A stretch of DNA of 11,962 nucleotides, taken from Pseudomonadota bacterium. GTDB lineage: Bacteria > Pseudomonadota > Alphaproteobacteria > Rhizobiales > Xanthobacteraceae. The stretch's first letter is position 1, and every line of letters starts with the position of its first letter. The stretch is taken from the NCBI GenBank assembly GCA_023433965.1, contig JAEYTQ010000222.1, positions 1-11,962 of the forward strand. Direction: 5' to 3'. Below the pieces are notes generated by a model that saw nothing but the letters and a program-made list of their open reading frames with translations, did no database searches and was not told the DNA's origin. The position numbers and the translations under genes were made by a program. Shown one piece after another: positions 1 to 7,420 of this stretch.

Positions 1-2
1 GC

Positions 3-1166
3 CTGCTGCTCGGTCCGGGGGGATCCTATGAAGCCGGCATCGCAGCTGCAAAGCCCCTCGAACGCGCCGAGGAAGTGACGCTCGATGATGTCTCGACCAT
101 CATGTACACCTCGGGAACGACGGGGCACCCCAAGGGCGCGACCATCACCCATGGCATGACCTTCTGGAATTGCGTCAATCTCGGCGGCCCCGCCTGCATC
201 GGGCCGGCTTCGGTACTGCTCACCGTGCTGCCACTGTTTCACACCGGCGGGCTCAATTGCTACACCAATCCGGTGCTGCATGCCGGTGGTACCGTGATGA
301 TCATGCGCGCCTTCGATCCCGGCGCGGCACTCGGCCTGATCAACGATCCCGCGCAAGGCATCAACGTGTTCTTCGGCGTGCCGGCAATCTACCAGTTCAT
401 GGCGCAACACCCGGCCTTTGCGGCCACCGATCTCAGTCGGCTGATCGTCGGTGGGGTCGGCGGCGCGCCGATGCCGGTGCCGCTGCTGAAAGTGTGGGAG
501 GCGCGCGGCGTCGCGCTGCAGCAGGGCTACGGCATGACTGAAACCTCGCCGGCCGTACTGGTGCTCGATCGCGAGGATGCCGCGCGCAAGGCCGGCTCCG
601 CCGGAAAGCCGGTGCTGCACACCGAGGTCCGCATCGTGCGCCCCGACGGCAGTAACGCCGATGTCGGCGAGCTCGGCGAACTCTGGGTCAAGGGTCCCAA
701 CATCACGCCGGGCTACTGGAACAGGCCGGAAGCGAACAAGACGTCTTTCACCGACGGCTGGCTGCATACCGGCGATGCGACGCGCGTCGACGAGGAAGGC
801 TTCTACTACATCGTCGACCGCTGGAAGGACATGTACATCTCCGGCGGCGAGAACGTCTATCCGGCCGAGGTGGAGAACGTCCTGCACCAGCTCGATGCCA
901 TTGCCGAAGCCGCCGTGATCGGCATCCCCGATGCGCAATGGGGCGAGGTCGGCCTAGCCATCGTCGCGGTGAAGCCGGGCCAGAAGCTGACCGAGGTCGA
1001 TGTCTTCGCCCATTGCGCGGCCAACCTGGCGCGATTCAAATGCCCGCGCCAGATCCGTTTCGTCGACGCGCTGCCGCGCAACGCCACCGGCAAGATCCAC
1101 AAGCCGACCTTGCGAAAGGAGTTCTCGGTGGCTTCCGAAATCGACAAGAAGGTCGCCAACGCCTGA
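3..1166 (+). CDS. AMP-forming acyl-CoA synthetase (ANL superfamily), 5'-truncated by window edge
   Basis: This enzyme activates a carboxylic acid to acyl-AMP and then to the CoA thioester in the cytoplasm. The frame is open from base 3 to the TGA at 1164-1166, so 387 codons are present and the N-terminus lies outside the window; family members are usually about 500-550 residues. Counting from the GTG at 75, the visible motifs are the P-loop YTSGTTGHPKG (residues 11-21), GYGMTETS (151-158), GWLHTGD (228-234), the hinge and A8 segment DRWKDMYISGGENVYP (248-263), and the A10 segment PRNATGK with the adenylation lysine at 340. All core motifs are intact, so it should be active. Substrate cannot be read from sequence: a medium/long-chain fatty acid or an aromatic acid are both possible. 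It converges on the downstream regulator gene and shows no operon link to the sortase module. The start is unknown; the GTG at 75 is internal to the domain and is not the real start. Confidence 0.95.
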   Translation: MLLGPGGSYEAGIAAAKPLERAEEVTLDDVSTIMYTSGTTGHPKGATITHGMTFWNCVNLGGPACIGPASVLLTVLPLFHTGGLNCYTNPVLHAGGTVMIMRAFDPGAALGLINDPAQGINVFFGVPAIYQFMAQHPAFAATDLSRLIVGGVGGAPMPVPLLKVWEARGVALQQGYGMTETSPAVLVLDREDAARKAGSAGKPVLHTEVRIVRPDGSNADVGELGELWVKGPNITPGYWNRPEANKTSFTDGWLHTGDATRVDEEGFYYIVDRWKDMYISGGENVYPAEVENVLHQLDAIAEAAVIGIPDAQWGEVGLAIVAVKPGQKLTEVDVFAHCAANLARFKCPRQIRFVDALPRNATGKIHKPTLRKEFSVASEIDKKVANA

Positions 1167-1168
1167 TC

Positions 1169-1183
1169 GAAGCGCCCTGCTTC
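1169..1183. terminator. Short hairpin between convergent genes
   Basis: GAAGC (1169-1173) and GCTTC (1179-1183) form a perfect 5-bp stem with a 5-base loop. It lies in the 24-base gap between the acyl-CoA synthetase stop and the regulator stop. It reads the same way on both strands and could help end transcription from either side, but there is no T-run and the stem is short. This is a weak call. Confidence 0.3.
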
Positions 1184-1190
1184 TCGCGGA

Positions 1191-1961
1191 CTACAACGTC
1201 AAGAACAACGCAAACGGCTCTTCCACGGTGCGGCGCAGGTGCTTTCGATACAGGGCATGATTGGGATCGTCCGGCACAACTCGCCCCAGCGACGGCTTCG
1301 CGACATTCCTGAGCGGCACATAGGCGATGGGCGCGGCGATCGGGGTGAGCTGCGAGCCGGGCCCGGCCCGCAGCGTCGAGATGATGCCGTACATCTCACC
1401 TGATACCGTCGGCCGCGAGACCGTGATCACGCGATGCTGGCCGTGCTTGATGATGACGAGGTAGATGAAGCCGGACTGATGGGGGACGGCCACCTCGCCG
1501 GTATGCTCGTAGGCGGCATCGGTCCGTTCGCCCTCCCGAAACACCAGCGAGGAGACCTTCGGCTCCCACGCGATCTCGGTGCGATAGGCGAAGATCGCAT
1601 CCTTGTCGCCGAACGACGGCCGCAGGGTGACGTAGACGTCTTCGAGCCAGGTGACCGCGCGATGCGCATAGGAGCCGAGGCTGTCGGGCGCGACATCGTT
1701 TGCGGCCGCAGGCGTCACCACCACGGCGCTTCTGCGCAAGGAGACGCCGAGCGCCTGCTCCAGCCGGACCGTCGTCGCCAGCGTGAATGGCCGGCGGCCG
1801 CCGAGCACCTTCTCCAGCGTCGACAGACTGAGCTTGGCCTGCTCGGCCAGCGCCTGCCGCGACATCCTGCGGCGGGCGAGCTCCTCGCGAATCGTCTCGG
1901 CGATCTCCCGGCTCTGCTCGTCCGAAAGCTGCTTGTCGGTGAGTTTATCCTGCGTCTGCAT
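1191..1961 (-). CDS. XRE-family helix-turn-helix transcriptional regulator with C-terminal beta-rich domain
   Basis: This is a probable cytoplasmic DNA-binding regulator of 256 residues. Residues about 20-78 form a Cro/C1-type helix-turn-helix: the segment from ETIREELARRRMS through QALAEQAKLSLSTLEKVLGG contains the turn and recognition helix, followed by the closing LEQALGVSLR. Residues about 95-245 are a beta-rich domain with no motif I can name; a ligand-sensing or oligomerisation role is an inference. I place the start at the ATG at 1961 rather than the upstream in-frame ATG at 2021. It has an AGGG ribosome-binding site six bases upstream (1968-1971), and the extra 20 residues look like untranslated leader. 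The gene is divergent from the VIT/VWA sortase substrate, with 185 bases between the two chosen starts, the usual arrangement for a local regulator. Control of the sortase genes is inferred from position only. Confidence 0.85.
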   Translation of the reverse strand: MQTQDKLTDKQLSDEQSREIAETIREELARRRMSRQALAEQAKLSLSTLEKVLGGRRPFTLATTVRLEQALGVSLRRSAVVVTPAAANDVAPDSLGSYAHRAVTWLEDVYVTLRPSFGDKDAIFAYRTEIAWEPKVSSLVFREGERTDAAYEHTGEVAVPHQSGFIYLVIIKHGQHRVITVSRPTVSGEMYGIISTLRAGPGSQLTPIAAPIAYVPLRNVAKPSLGRVVPDDPNHALYRKHLRRTVEEPFALFLTL

Positions 1962-1967
1962 AGTCGA

Positions 1968-1996
1968 CCCTGCCCTGGGAAGCCATCCTAGCAGGG
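1968..1996. promoter_or_regulatory. Inverted repeat over the regulator's ribosome-binding site (candidate operator)
   Basis: CCCTGC (1968-1973) and GCAGGG (1991-1996) form an inverted repeat with a 17-base spacer. The left arm contains the AGGG ribosome-binding site of the XRE regulator on the minus strand. A bound dimer, or the folded RNA, would cover the regulator's own translation start. An autoregulatory operator is plausible, but nothing beyond the symmetry and position supports it. Confidence 0.25.
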
Positions 1997-1999
1997 CGG

Positions 2000-2022
2000 A
2001 CAAACCAGCACAAAACCGCACA
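2000..2022. repeat. Imperfect 10-bp tandem repeat in the divergent intergenic region
   Basis: ACAAACCAGC (2000-2009) is followed directly by ACAAAACCGC (2010-2019), with a further ACA starting at 2020. The period of one helical turn would place two copies on the same DNA face. It lies between the divergent regulator and the sortase-substrate gene, so it is a candidate protein-binding site. It is also the least GC-rich part of this intergenic stretch. Confidence 0.25.
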
Positions 2023-2133
2023 TGGCCGCCCGGCAGCGGCTCGCCGGGGCCGGCCGCGGCGGAACATTGCCGATCATTCTGCTCGCGAAATCGGTCCCTC
2101 CCGACAGATGATGAAGGCCAGCAAACATGCTTC

Positions 2134-2138
2134 GGGAG
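2134..2138 (+). promoter_or_regulatory. Ribosome-binding site deciding the start of the VIT/VWA gene
   Basis: GGGAG lies eight bases before the ATG at 2147. No comparable purine run precedes the ATG pair at 2108 and 2111. This favours a 754-residue product over the 767-residue reading. Confidence 0.6.
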
Positions 2139-2146
2139 CAGGCCAA

Positions 2147-4411
2147 ATGGACACCTACGACACAGCTGAAGATGGCGAACACCCGCTGTTGAGCCGGCTG
2201 ATCAAGGTCGGATTGTTTCTCCTCGCGCAGGGCGTCGCGATCATGCTGGTCGCCTTTCTGGCCCTGCTGGTGAGTTTTGGGGCGAGCTGGGCGGCAACGG
2301 CCGAACAGGCCAGCCTGCTCCGGCCCGGCGAGGCACGATCGGGCAGTCTGTTGCTGAAGGAAGACGGCGCCACCAGCGAAGCCGTCCGCCTTGGGACAGA
2401 CATCGACATCACAGTGTCGGGCCCGACCTTGCGCGCCCGTGTCACACAGGCATTCCGCAACCCGACCAACGACTGGGTCGAGGCCACCTATGTCTATCCG
2501 CTCGCGGCCGGCGGCGCCGTCGACACGCTGAAGATGGTGGTCGGCGATCGTATCATCATAGGCGACATCAAGGAGCGGCAGCAGGCGCGCGTGATCTACG
2601 AGGAAGCGCGGCGCACAGGCCAAAAGGCCGCGCTGACCGAGCAGGAACGTCCAAACATCTTCACCAACTCGATCGCCAATATCGGTCCCGGCGAAACCGT
2701 GCTGGTGCAGATCGAGTACCAGGAGCCGGTGCATCAACTTGGCAACGAATATTCGTTGCGCCTGCCGCTGGTGGTCGGGCCGCGCTACAATCCTGCGCCG
2801 ATCATCCAGAGCGTCGACTTCCGCAAGGACGGCTCGGGCTGGGGCTCGGCCACGTCGGATCCGGTCCCGGACCGCGACCGGATTTCGCCGCCTGTGCTGG
2901 ATCCCGCCAGGAATGCACCCATCAATCCGACCAGCATCACGGTCCGCCTGAAGGCCGGCTTCGCGCTCGGCGAGGTCAGGAGCCACCACCATAACGTCAA
3001 GATCGAGGGCCCGGACAGCACGACGCGCATCGTCACGCTCGCCGACGGCGCCGTTCCCGCCGACCGTGACTTCGAGCTGACCTGGAAGCCGGCTGCGGAG
3101 AAAGCGCCGTCGGTCGGGCTGTTCCGCGAACGTGTCGGCGATGCCGAATACCTGCTCGCCTTCGTCACCCCGCCGAGCGCAGAGCAGGCTGCGCAGACGC
3201 CGCTGCCGCGCGAGGTGGTTTTCGTGATCGACAATTCCGGCTCGATGGGTGGCACTTCGATCGTTCAGGCGAAGGCGAGCCTGCTCTATGCCCTCTCCCG
3301 CCTCCAGCCGCATGACCACTTCAACGTGATCCGCTTCGACGACACGCTGGACGTGCTGTTTCCGGCCTCGGTGGCGGCGGACGCCGCGCATGTCGCGGAG
3401 GCGACTTCGTTCGTCGGCGCCTTGCAGGCGCGCGGCGGCACCGAGATGGTGCCGGCGATGCGCGCGGCTCTCACCGACAAGCTCGGCGACGCTGGCATGG
3501 TCCGCCAGGTCGTGTTCCTGACTGACGGCGCGATCGGCAACGAGCAGCAATTGTTCGATGCGATCACGACGATGCGCGGCCGCTCGCGGGTGTTCATGGT
3601 CGGCATCGGATCGGCGCCCAACACCCATCTGATGACCCGTGCCGCCGAGCTCGGCCGCGGCGCCTTCACCCATATCGGCTCCGTCGAGCAGGTGGAGGAG
3701 CGCATGCGCGACCTGTTCGCCAAGCTGGAAAATCCGGCCGTGACCGGCCTCGCCGCAAAATTCTCCGAGGCCAAGGCCGACGTCACGCCGGCGATCATCC
3801 CCGACGTCTACCGCGACGAGCCGCTGGTGCTGGCGGCCAGGCTCGACAAGCTTGCGGGCTCGCTCGAGATCAAGGGCCGCGTCGGCGACCGCCCGTGGTC
3901 AGTGACGCTGCCGCTGCAGAACGCCGCCCAAGGAAAGGGCCTGTCGAAGCTCTGGGCCAGGCGCAAGATCACTGATGCGGAAGTGGCGCGCACCCTGCGC
4001 GAGATGACGCCCGACGAATCCGACAAGGCGATCCTGGCGCTGGCGCTCGACCATCAGATCGTCACGCGATTGACCAGCCTGGTTGCGGTCGACAAGACGC
4101 CAAGCCGACCCGAGGGCGCGCCACTCAAATCCAGCGAACTGCCGATCAACCTGCCCGCGGGCTGGGATTTCGAGAAAGTGTTCGGCGAACGGCCGCATCT
4201 GACGCCGACACAGCTGCGCGAGCGGCATGCCGATGCGCGCAATCAGCCGGCGGCACGGCGCCCGACGGCTGCTGCACCCGATGCGATCCGCCTGCCCAAG
4301 ACCGCAACCTCGGCTGAGCTCAAGATGATCGCTGGCCTGATCCTGATCGTGCTCGCCCTGATCCTGTTCGTGTTCAACCGGCGCCGGCCCTTGCTCACTG
4401 ACGCCGCTTGA
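2147..4411 (+). CDS. VIT and VWA domain surface protein with LPKTA sorting signal (Gram-negative sortase substrate)
   Basis: This is a predicted envelope protein of 754 residues, the substrate of the sortase encoded just downstream. An N-terminal hydrophobic segment (about 21-49) acts as a signal peptide or anchor, with possible cleavage after A-T-A (50-52). A vault/inter-alpha-trypsin (VIT) domain covers about 55-195. A von Willebrand A domain covers about 355-530 with a complete MIDAS metal site: D362-N-S-G-S366, the Thr of GGTEM (T432) and D460 of LTDG. The C-terminus carries LPKTA (716-720), a hydrophobic helix (about 727-744) and RRR (745-747), which is a classical sorting signal. This matches the family named marine proteobacterial sortase target protein, usually the sole sortase substrate in its genome. 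Alanine replaces the usual glycine of LPXTG. The start is the ATG at 2147 because of its ribosome-binding site. The cell-wall or membrane acceptor in a Gram-negative cell is unknown. Confidence 0.93.
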   Translation: MDTYDTAEDGEHPLLSRLIKVGLFLLAQGVAIMLVAFLALLVSFGASWAATAEQASLLRPGEARSGSLLLKEDGATSEAVRLGTDIDITVSGPTLRARVTQAFRNPTNDWVEATYVYPLAAGGAVDTLKMVVGDRIIIGDIKERQQARVIYEEARRTGQKAALTEQERPNIFTNSIANIGPGETVLVQIEYQEPVHQLGNEYSLRLPLVVGPRYNPAPIIQSVDFRKDGSGWGSATSDPVPDRDRISPPVLDPARNAPINPTSITVRLKAGFALGEVRSHHHNVKIEGPDSTTRIVTLADGAVPADRDFELTWKPAAEKAPSVGLFRERVGDAEYLLAFVTPPSAEQAAQTPLPREVVFVIDNSGSMGGTSIVQAKASLLYALSRLQPHDHFNVIRFDDTLDVLFPASVAADAAHVAEATSFVGALQARGGTEMVPAMRAALTDKLGDAGMVRQVVFLTDGAIGNEQQLFDAITTMRGRSRVFMVGIGSAPNTHLMTRAAELGRGAFTHIGSVEQVEERMRDLFAKLENPAVTGLAAKFSEAKADVTPAIIPDVYRDEPLVLAARLDKLAGSLEIKGRVGDRPWSVTLPLQNAAQGKGLSKLWARRKITDAEVARTLREMTPDESDKAILALALDHQIVTRLTSLVAVDKTPSRPEGAPLKSSELPINLPAGWDFEKVFGERPHLTPTQLRERHADARNQPAARRPTAAAPDAIRLPKTATSAELKMIAGLILIVLALILFVFNRRRPLLTDAA

Positions 4412-4412
4412 G

Positions 4413-4435
4413 AGAGGAGCCCCCCGAACTCCTCT
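4413..4435 (+). other. Hairpin directly after the sortase-substrate stop codon
   Basis: AGAGGAG (4413-4419) pairs perfectly with CTCCTCT (4429-4435) around a nine-base loop. It begins two bases after the TGA stop codon. No T-run follows, so it is more likely an mRNA 3'-end-stabilising or pausing hairpin than a terminator by itself. A stronger hairpin follows immediately. Confidence 0.4.
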
Positions 4436-4440
4436 GCTTA

Positions 4441-4489
4441 GCGCGCGCGGCTGCCCGTCCCTTCCAAACGGCCGCGCGCGCCTCTTTTT
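4441..4489 (+). terminator. Intrinsic terminator or attenuator between sortase substrate and sortase
   Basis: GCGCGCGCGGC (4441-4451) and GCCGCGCGCGC (4471-4481) form a perfect 11-bp, all-GC stem with a 19-base loop. A T-rich tract, including five Ts at 4485-4489, begins three bases after the stem. This is a textbook rho-independent terminator shape. It sits immediately before the sortase start, so partial read-through would express much less enzyme than substrate. If it is fully efficient, the sortase would need its own promoter, and I see none in the short gap. Confidence 0.6.
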
Positions 4490-4499
4490 GGAAATGCCA

Positions 4500-5069
4500 A
4501 TGTTCCGCTTCATCTCTCCACTGACCCTGGCCCTGATCGGGCTCATCCTGTTCGGCGACGGCGCCTATATCCATGCCAAGGCCTGGCTGGCGCAGGTGCT
4601 GCTGGAGCGCGCTTTCGATAGGAGCACGGCAAGGGGCGTTCCGGTAAAGCCCTGGTCGTGGGCCGACACCTGGCCAGTCGCCCGGATCGAGGTGAAGCGG
4701 ATCGGCGCCAGTGCGATCGTGCTGGAAGGCACGAGTGGGCAGGCGCTCGCTTTCGGGCCCGGCCACGTCCAGCACACGGCCGAAGCGGGCGAGCGCGGGA
4801 TTGCCGTCTATGCCGCACATCGTGACACTCATTTTCGCTTCCTGAAGGATGTCGCCATTGGCGACGTCATCGATGTCACGCGCAGTGACGGTCGACGCTT
4901 TCACTATCGCGCGGATTCGTCGGCGGTGGTTCGTTTCGATGCATCGGGAATCGACACCACGGCACGGGGATTCGAGCTTGTTCTCGCGACCTGCTGGCCC
5001 TTCGATGCCGTCACATCCGGCCCCGAGCGTTATATCCTGCATGCGACATTGATTGGCGCGGACGGATAG
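4500..5069 (+). CDS. Class GN-type sortase (Gram-negative transpeptidase)
   Basis: This cysteine transpeptidase should cleave the LPKTA signal of the preceding gene's product after Thr and join it to an unknown acceptor nucleophile. It has 189 residues from the ATG at 4500. An N-terminal membrane anchor lies at about 3-22, so the catalytic domain should face the periplasm. Catalytic residues are H107 in AAHRDTHF, C165 in LATCWPF and R177 in GPERYI, matching the His-Cys-Arg set of sortases in order and spacing. Size and layout fit the Gram-negative sortase family that occurs next to one VIT/VWA substrate. The start is uncertain: the ATG at 4500 has GGA seven bases upstream (4490-4492), whereas the ATG at 4494 and TTG at 4488 would fall on or inside the terminator tail. 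Substrate and sortase form a dedicated pair on one strand, 88 bases apart, with hairpins between. No second substrate is visible in the window. Confidence 0.92.
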   Translation: MFRFISPLTLALIGLILFGDGAYIHAKAWLAQVLLERAFDRSTARGVPVKPWSWADTWPVARIEVKRIGASAIVLEGTSGQALAFGPGHVQHTAEAGERGIAVYAAHRDTHFRFLKDVAIGDVIDVTRSDGRRFHYRADSSAVVRFDASGIDTTARGFELVLATCWPFDAVTSGPERYILHATLIGADG

Positions 5070-5188
5070 ATCGCGGATCGGACTGACACGCATGGATGCG
5101 CACTTCATTCCACTACACGGCATACCACCCACACGGTTGCCAAAGGACTCGCCATAGAACAGAGTGACGCGACACCAATAAAAACAAC

Positions 5189-5195
5189 AGGTGAG
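5189..5195 (+). promoter_or_regulatory. Ribosome-binding site of the ADP-forming CoA ligase
   Basis: AGGTGAG lies eight bases before the ATG at 5204, following an A-rich stretch (5177-5188). It fixes this start for the 738-residue ligase. The preceding 120 bases (5070-5188) hold no gene or terminator that I can support. Confidence 0.6.
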
Positions 5196-5203
5196 ATCAC
5201 GCC

Positions 5204-7420
5204 ATGGAAGCTCCTGTGTCTGCTGCGCCCGCATCACGTCCATGGTCTCCGCCGCCAGATGCCAGCGACATCGTCAAGGGCATCCATGCCATGCTGCACC
5301 CGCGCAACATCGTGCTGGTGGGCGCGACCGACAAGCCCGGCAACTATGCCGAGCGCATCTGGAACAATCTCGTCAAGTACGGCTACGAGGGGGGCCTCTA
5401 TCCCGTCAACGCCAAGCGCGACGCCATCTGGGGCGTCCGCTGCTACAAGGACTTTGCGAGCCTTCCCGAAAAGCCCGATCACGTCCTGGTGCTGGTGCCT
5501 GCGCGCTTCGCGGTGCAGGTGATCCGCGATGCGGCTGCGGCAGGCGCACGTTCGGCCACCATCGTCACCTCGGGCTTCAGCGAGTTGCAGGATGAGGAAA
5601 GCCAGAAGCTTGCCGACGAATTGCAGAAGGCCATCCGCGAGACCGGGCTTGCCGTCACCGGCCCAAACTGCCTCGGCAATCTGAGCGCCGGCGAAAAGCT
5701 CTTTACCAACATCGACGATCGCATCGTCACCATGGAACAGGGTGCGGTGGCGATCGCCGGACAATCCGGCGCCATCGTCATGGCGATTCGCCAGGCGCTC
5801 GAGGATCGCGGCGTCGGGGTCGGCTACATGGTGACCACAGGCAACGAGGCCGGGCTCGAGACGCCGGACTTGATGCGCTATTTCGCCGAGGATCCAAGCA
5901 TCAGGGTGATCGTCGTGTACCTCGAAGGCGTGCGCAACACCAAGTCCTTCAGGGACGCCTGCAAGGCGGCGCGTGCCGCGAGCAAGCCTGTCATCGCGTT
6001 CAAGCTCGGGGCGTCAGAGGGCGGGCGCGCCGCAGCAATGGCACATACCGGCGCGCTCGCCGGCTCAATCGAGACGTTCGACGCAATTGCGACGCGCGAA
6101 GGCGTAATCCGGGTCGGCGGCCTCGACGAATTGATCGAGACCACCGAGTGCTTCGTTCACGCAGCCGCCCCCGGAGGCGAACGGCTCGCCGCCGTCACGC
6201 TCTCCGGCGGCAAGCGTGGCATGCTGATCGACGCGTTCTACGCCGCGGGCCTGAACTTCCCACATTTGAGCCCGCATGTCAGCTCGGAGCTGGCGAAGAT
6301 GCTCGGCCCCGGCTCGATCGTCGGCAATCCGCTCGACGCCGGATTTGCGGCGGTGGTCGATCCCTCCGTCTACATGAAGTCGATCAAGCTCATGATCGAC
6401 GACCCCGATATCGACATCGTCATCGTCGATGCCGAACTGCCGAAGACGCCGCACGAGCTGCGCGAACGGAACCTGCGCATCGTCAACGAGATGGCGGGCA
6501 AGGCCGCAAAGCCGGTGATCTACATCAGCGCGATGTCGATCGGCTTCACCGAGTTCACCAAGGAATTGCGCAAATCGCTGCCGCATCTCACGGTGATGCA
6601 GGGCATGGACCGGGCGGTGACCGCAATCAAATCGCTGCTCGCCTACGCGAAACTGCGCAAGGAGGTGCCCGACATCGTCTCGAGCTCGAAGCCTGCCGCG
6701 CGCGCCGCGCTGGAGAAGGCGCTGAAGTCTGCGAACGGTGCCGCGCTCGACGAGGTCGCCTCGAAGAAGCTTCTCAAGGCCTATGGCATCCCGATTTCGA
6801 AGGAGGCGATCGCACAGACGGCAGCGGAGGCGGCGACGCTCGCCAAGCAGATCGGTTTTCCGGTGGTGGCGAAGGTCGTCAGCGCCGAGATCCTGCACAA
6901 ATCCGACATCGGCGGCGTGGTGCTGAACCTGAATAGCGCGGCCGAGGTGAAGAAGGCGTTCGCCGATATTACCGCGCGTGTGAAGAAATTGAAGGGAAAG
7001 CCGAGGCTCGACGGCATCCTGATCGCGCAGCAGGTCAAGGCCGAACTCGAGCTCGTGGTCGGCGCGTCGCTCGACGCCGAGATGGGGCCCGTCGTGCTGT
7101 TCGGCACTGGCGGCATCGACATCGAGCTGATGAAGGACGTCGCGCTTGCCGGCGCTCCGCTGGACGAGGCCGAAGCTCGACTCCTGATCGGCCGCACCAA
7201 GGCCGGAATCAAGATGCGCGGCTATCGCGGCAAGCCGGCCCTGCACGAGCCTTCGGTCGTGAAGGCGCTGGTCGGACTGTCCAACCTGATCGCGGATGCG
7301 GGCGACCGGATCGCCTCGATCGACATCAATCCATTCCTGATCAACACCAGGACGGGCGTGGCCGTCGATGCCCTGATCGTGCTGAACAACGCCGCGGCAA
7401 AGCGCGCGGCAGGACATTGA
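5204..7420 (+). CDS. ADP-forming acyl-CoA synthetase (acetate-CoA ligase family, fused alpha-beta)
   Basis: This enzyme makes an acyl-CoA from acid, CoA and ATP, releasing ADP and phosphate through a phosphohistidine, or runs in reverse to make ATP; it is cytoplasmic. The 738 residues are the usual length for the fused single-chain form. Domain order is: CoA-binding Rossmann domain (about 28-155, with LVGATDKPGNY near 38-48 and GPNCLG at 153-158); succinyl-CoA-ligase-like domains (about 178-330 and 330-480), with the phosphorylated histidine probably H281 in AHTGALAGS; and a C-terminal ATP-grasp domain (about 510-730), with HKSDIGGV (565-572), FGTGG (633-637) and DINPF (707-711). All key segments are intact. 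Substrate is not readable; acetate, short-chain, aromatic or hydroxycinnamic acids are all handled by relatives. It is preceded by 134 intergenic bases, so it is probably transcribed separately from the sortase pair, though same-strand read-through is possible. Confidence 0.93.
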   Translation: MEAPVSAAPASRPWSPPPDASDIVKGIHAMLHPRNIVLVGATDKPGNYAERIWNNLVKYGYEGGLYPVNAKRDAIWGVRCYKDFASLPEKPDHVLVLVPARFAVQVIRDAAAAGARSATIVTSGFSELQDEESQKLADELQKAIRETGLAVTGPNCLGNLSAGEKLFTNIDDRIVTMEQGAVAIAGQSGAIVMAIRQALEDRGVGVGYMVTTGNEAGLETPDLMRYFAEDPSIRVIVVYLEGVRNTKSFRDACKAARAASKPVIAFKLGASEGGRAAAMAHTGALAGSIETFDAIATREGVIRVGGLDELIETTECFVHAAAPGGERLAAVTLSGGKRGMLIDAFYAAGLNFPHLSPHVSSELAKMLGPGSIVGNPLDAGFAAVVDPSVYMKSIKLMIDDPDIDIVIVDAELPKTPHELRERNLRIVNEMAGKAAKPVIYISAMSIGFTEFTKELRKSLPHLTVMQGMDRAVTAIKSLLAYAKLRKEVPDIVSSSKPAARAALEKALKSANGAALDEVASKKLLKAYGIPISKEAIAQTAAEAATLAKQIGFPVVAKVVSAEILHKSDIGGVVLNLNSAAEVKKAFADITARVKKLKGKPRLDGILIAQQVKAELELVVGASLDAEMGPVVLFGTGGIDIELMKDVALAGAPLDEAEARLLIGRTKAGIKMRGYRGKPALHEPSVVKALVGLSNLIADAGDRIASIDINPFLINTRTGVAVDALIVLNNAAAKRAAGH

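Noticed and set aside
1962..2021. Upstream start of the regulator at 2021
   Set aside because: The added residues lack helix-turn-helix-like character and would cover the divergent regulatory region; the ATG at 1961 has its own AGGG site.
2108..2146. Earlier start for the VIT/VWA protein at the ATG pair 2108/2111
   Set aside because: No ribosome-binding site precedes them, whereas GGGAG sits eight bases before the ATG at 2147.
1988..3673. Open frame of 561 codons on the minus strand
   Set aside because: It lies antisense to the VIT/VWA gene, whose domains are unmistakable. Its product is rich in R, H, D and A with no domain pattern, as expected for the complement of a GC-rich gene.
4488..4499. 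TTG (4488) or ATG (4494) as the sortase start
   Set aside because: TTG 4488 lies in the terminator T-tract and ATG 4494 leaves no spacing for a ribosome-binding site; the ATG at 4500 has GGA seven bases upstream. The ATG at 4494 cannot be fully excluded.
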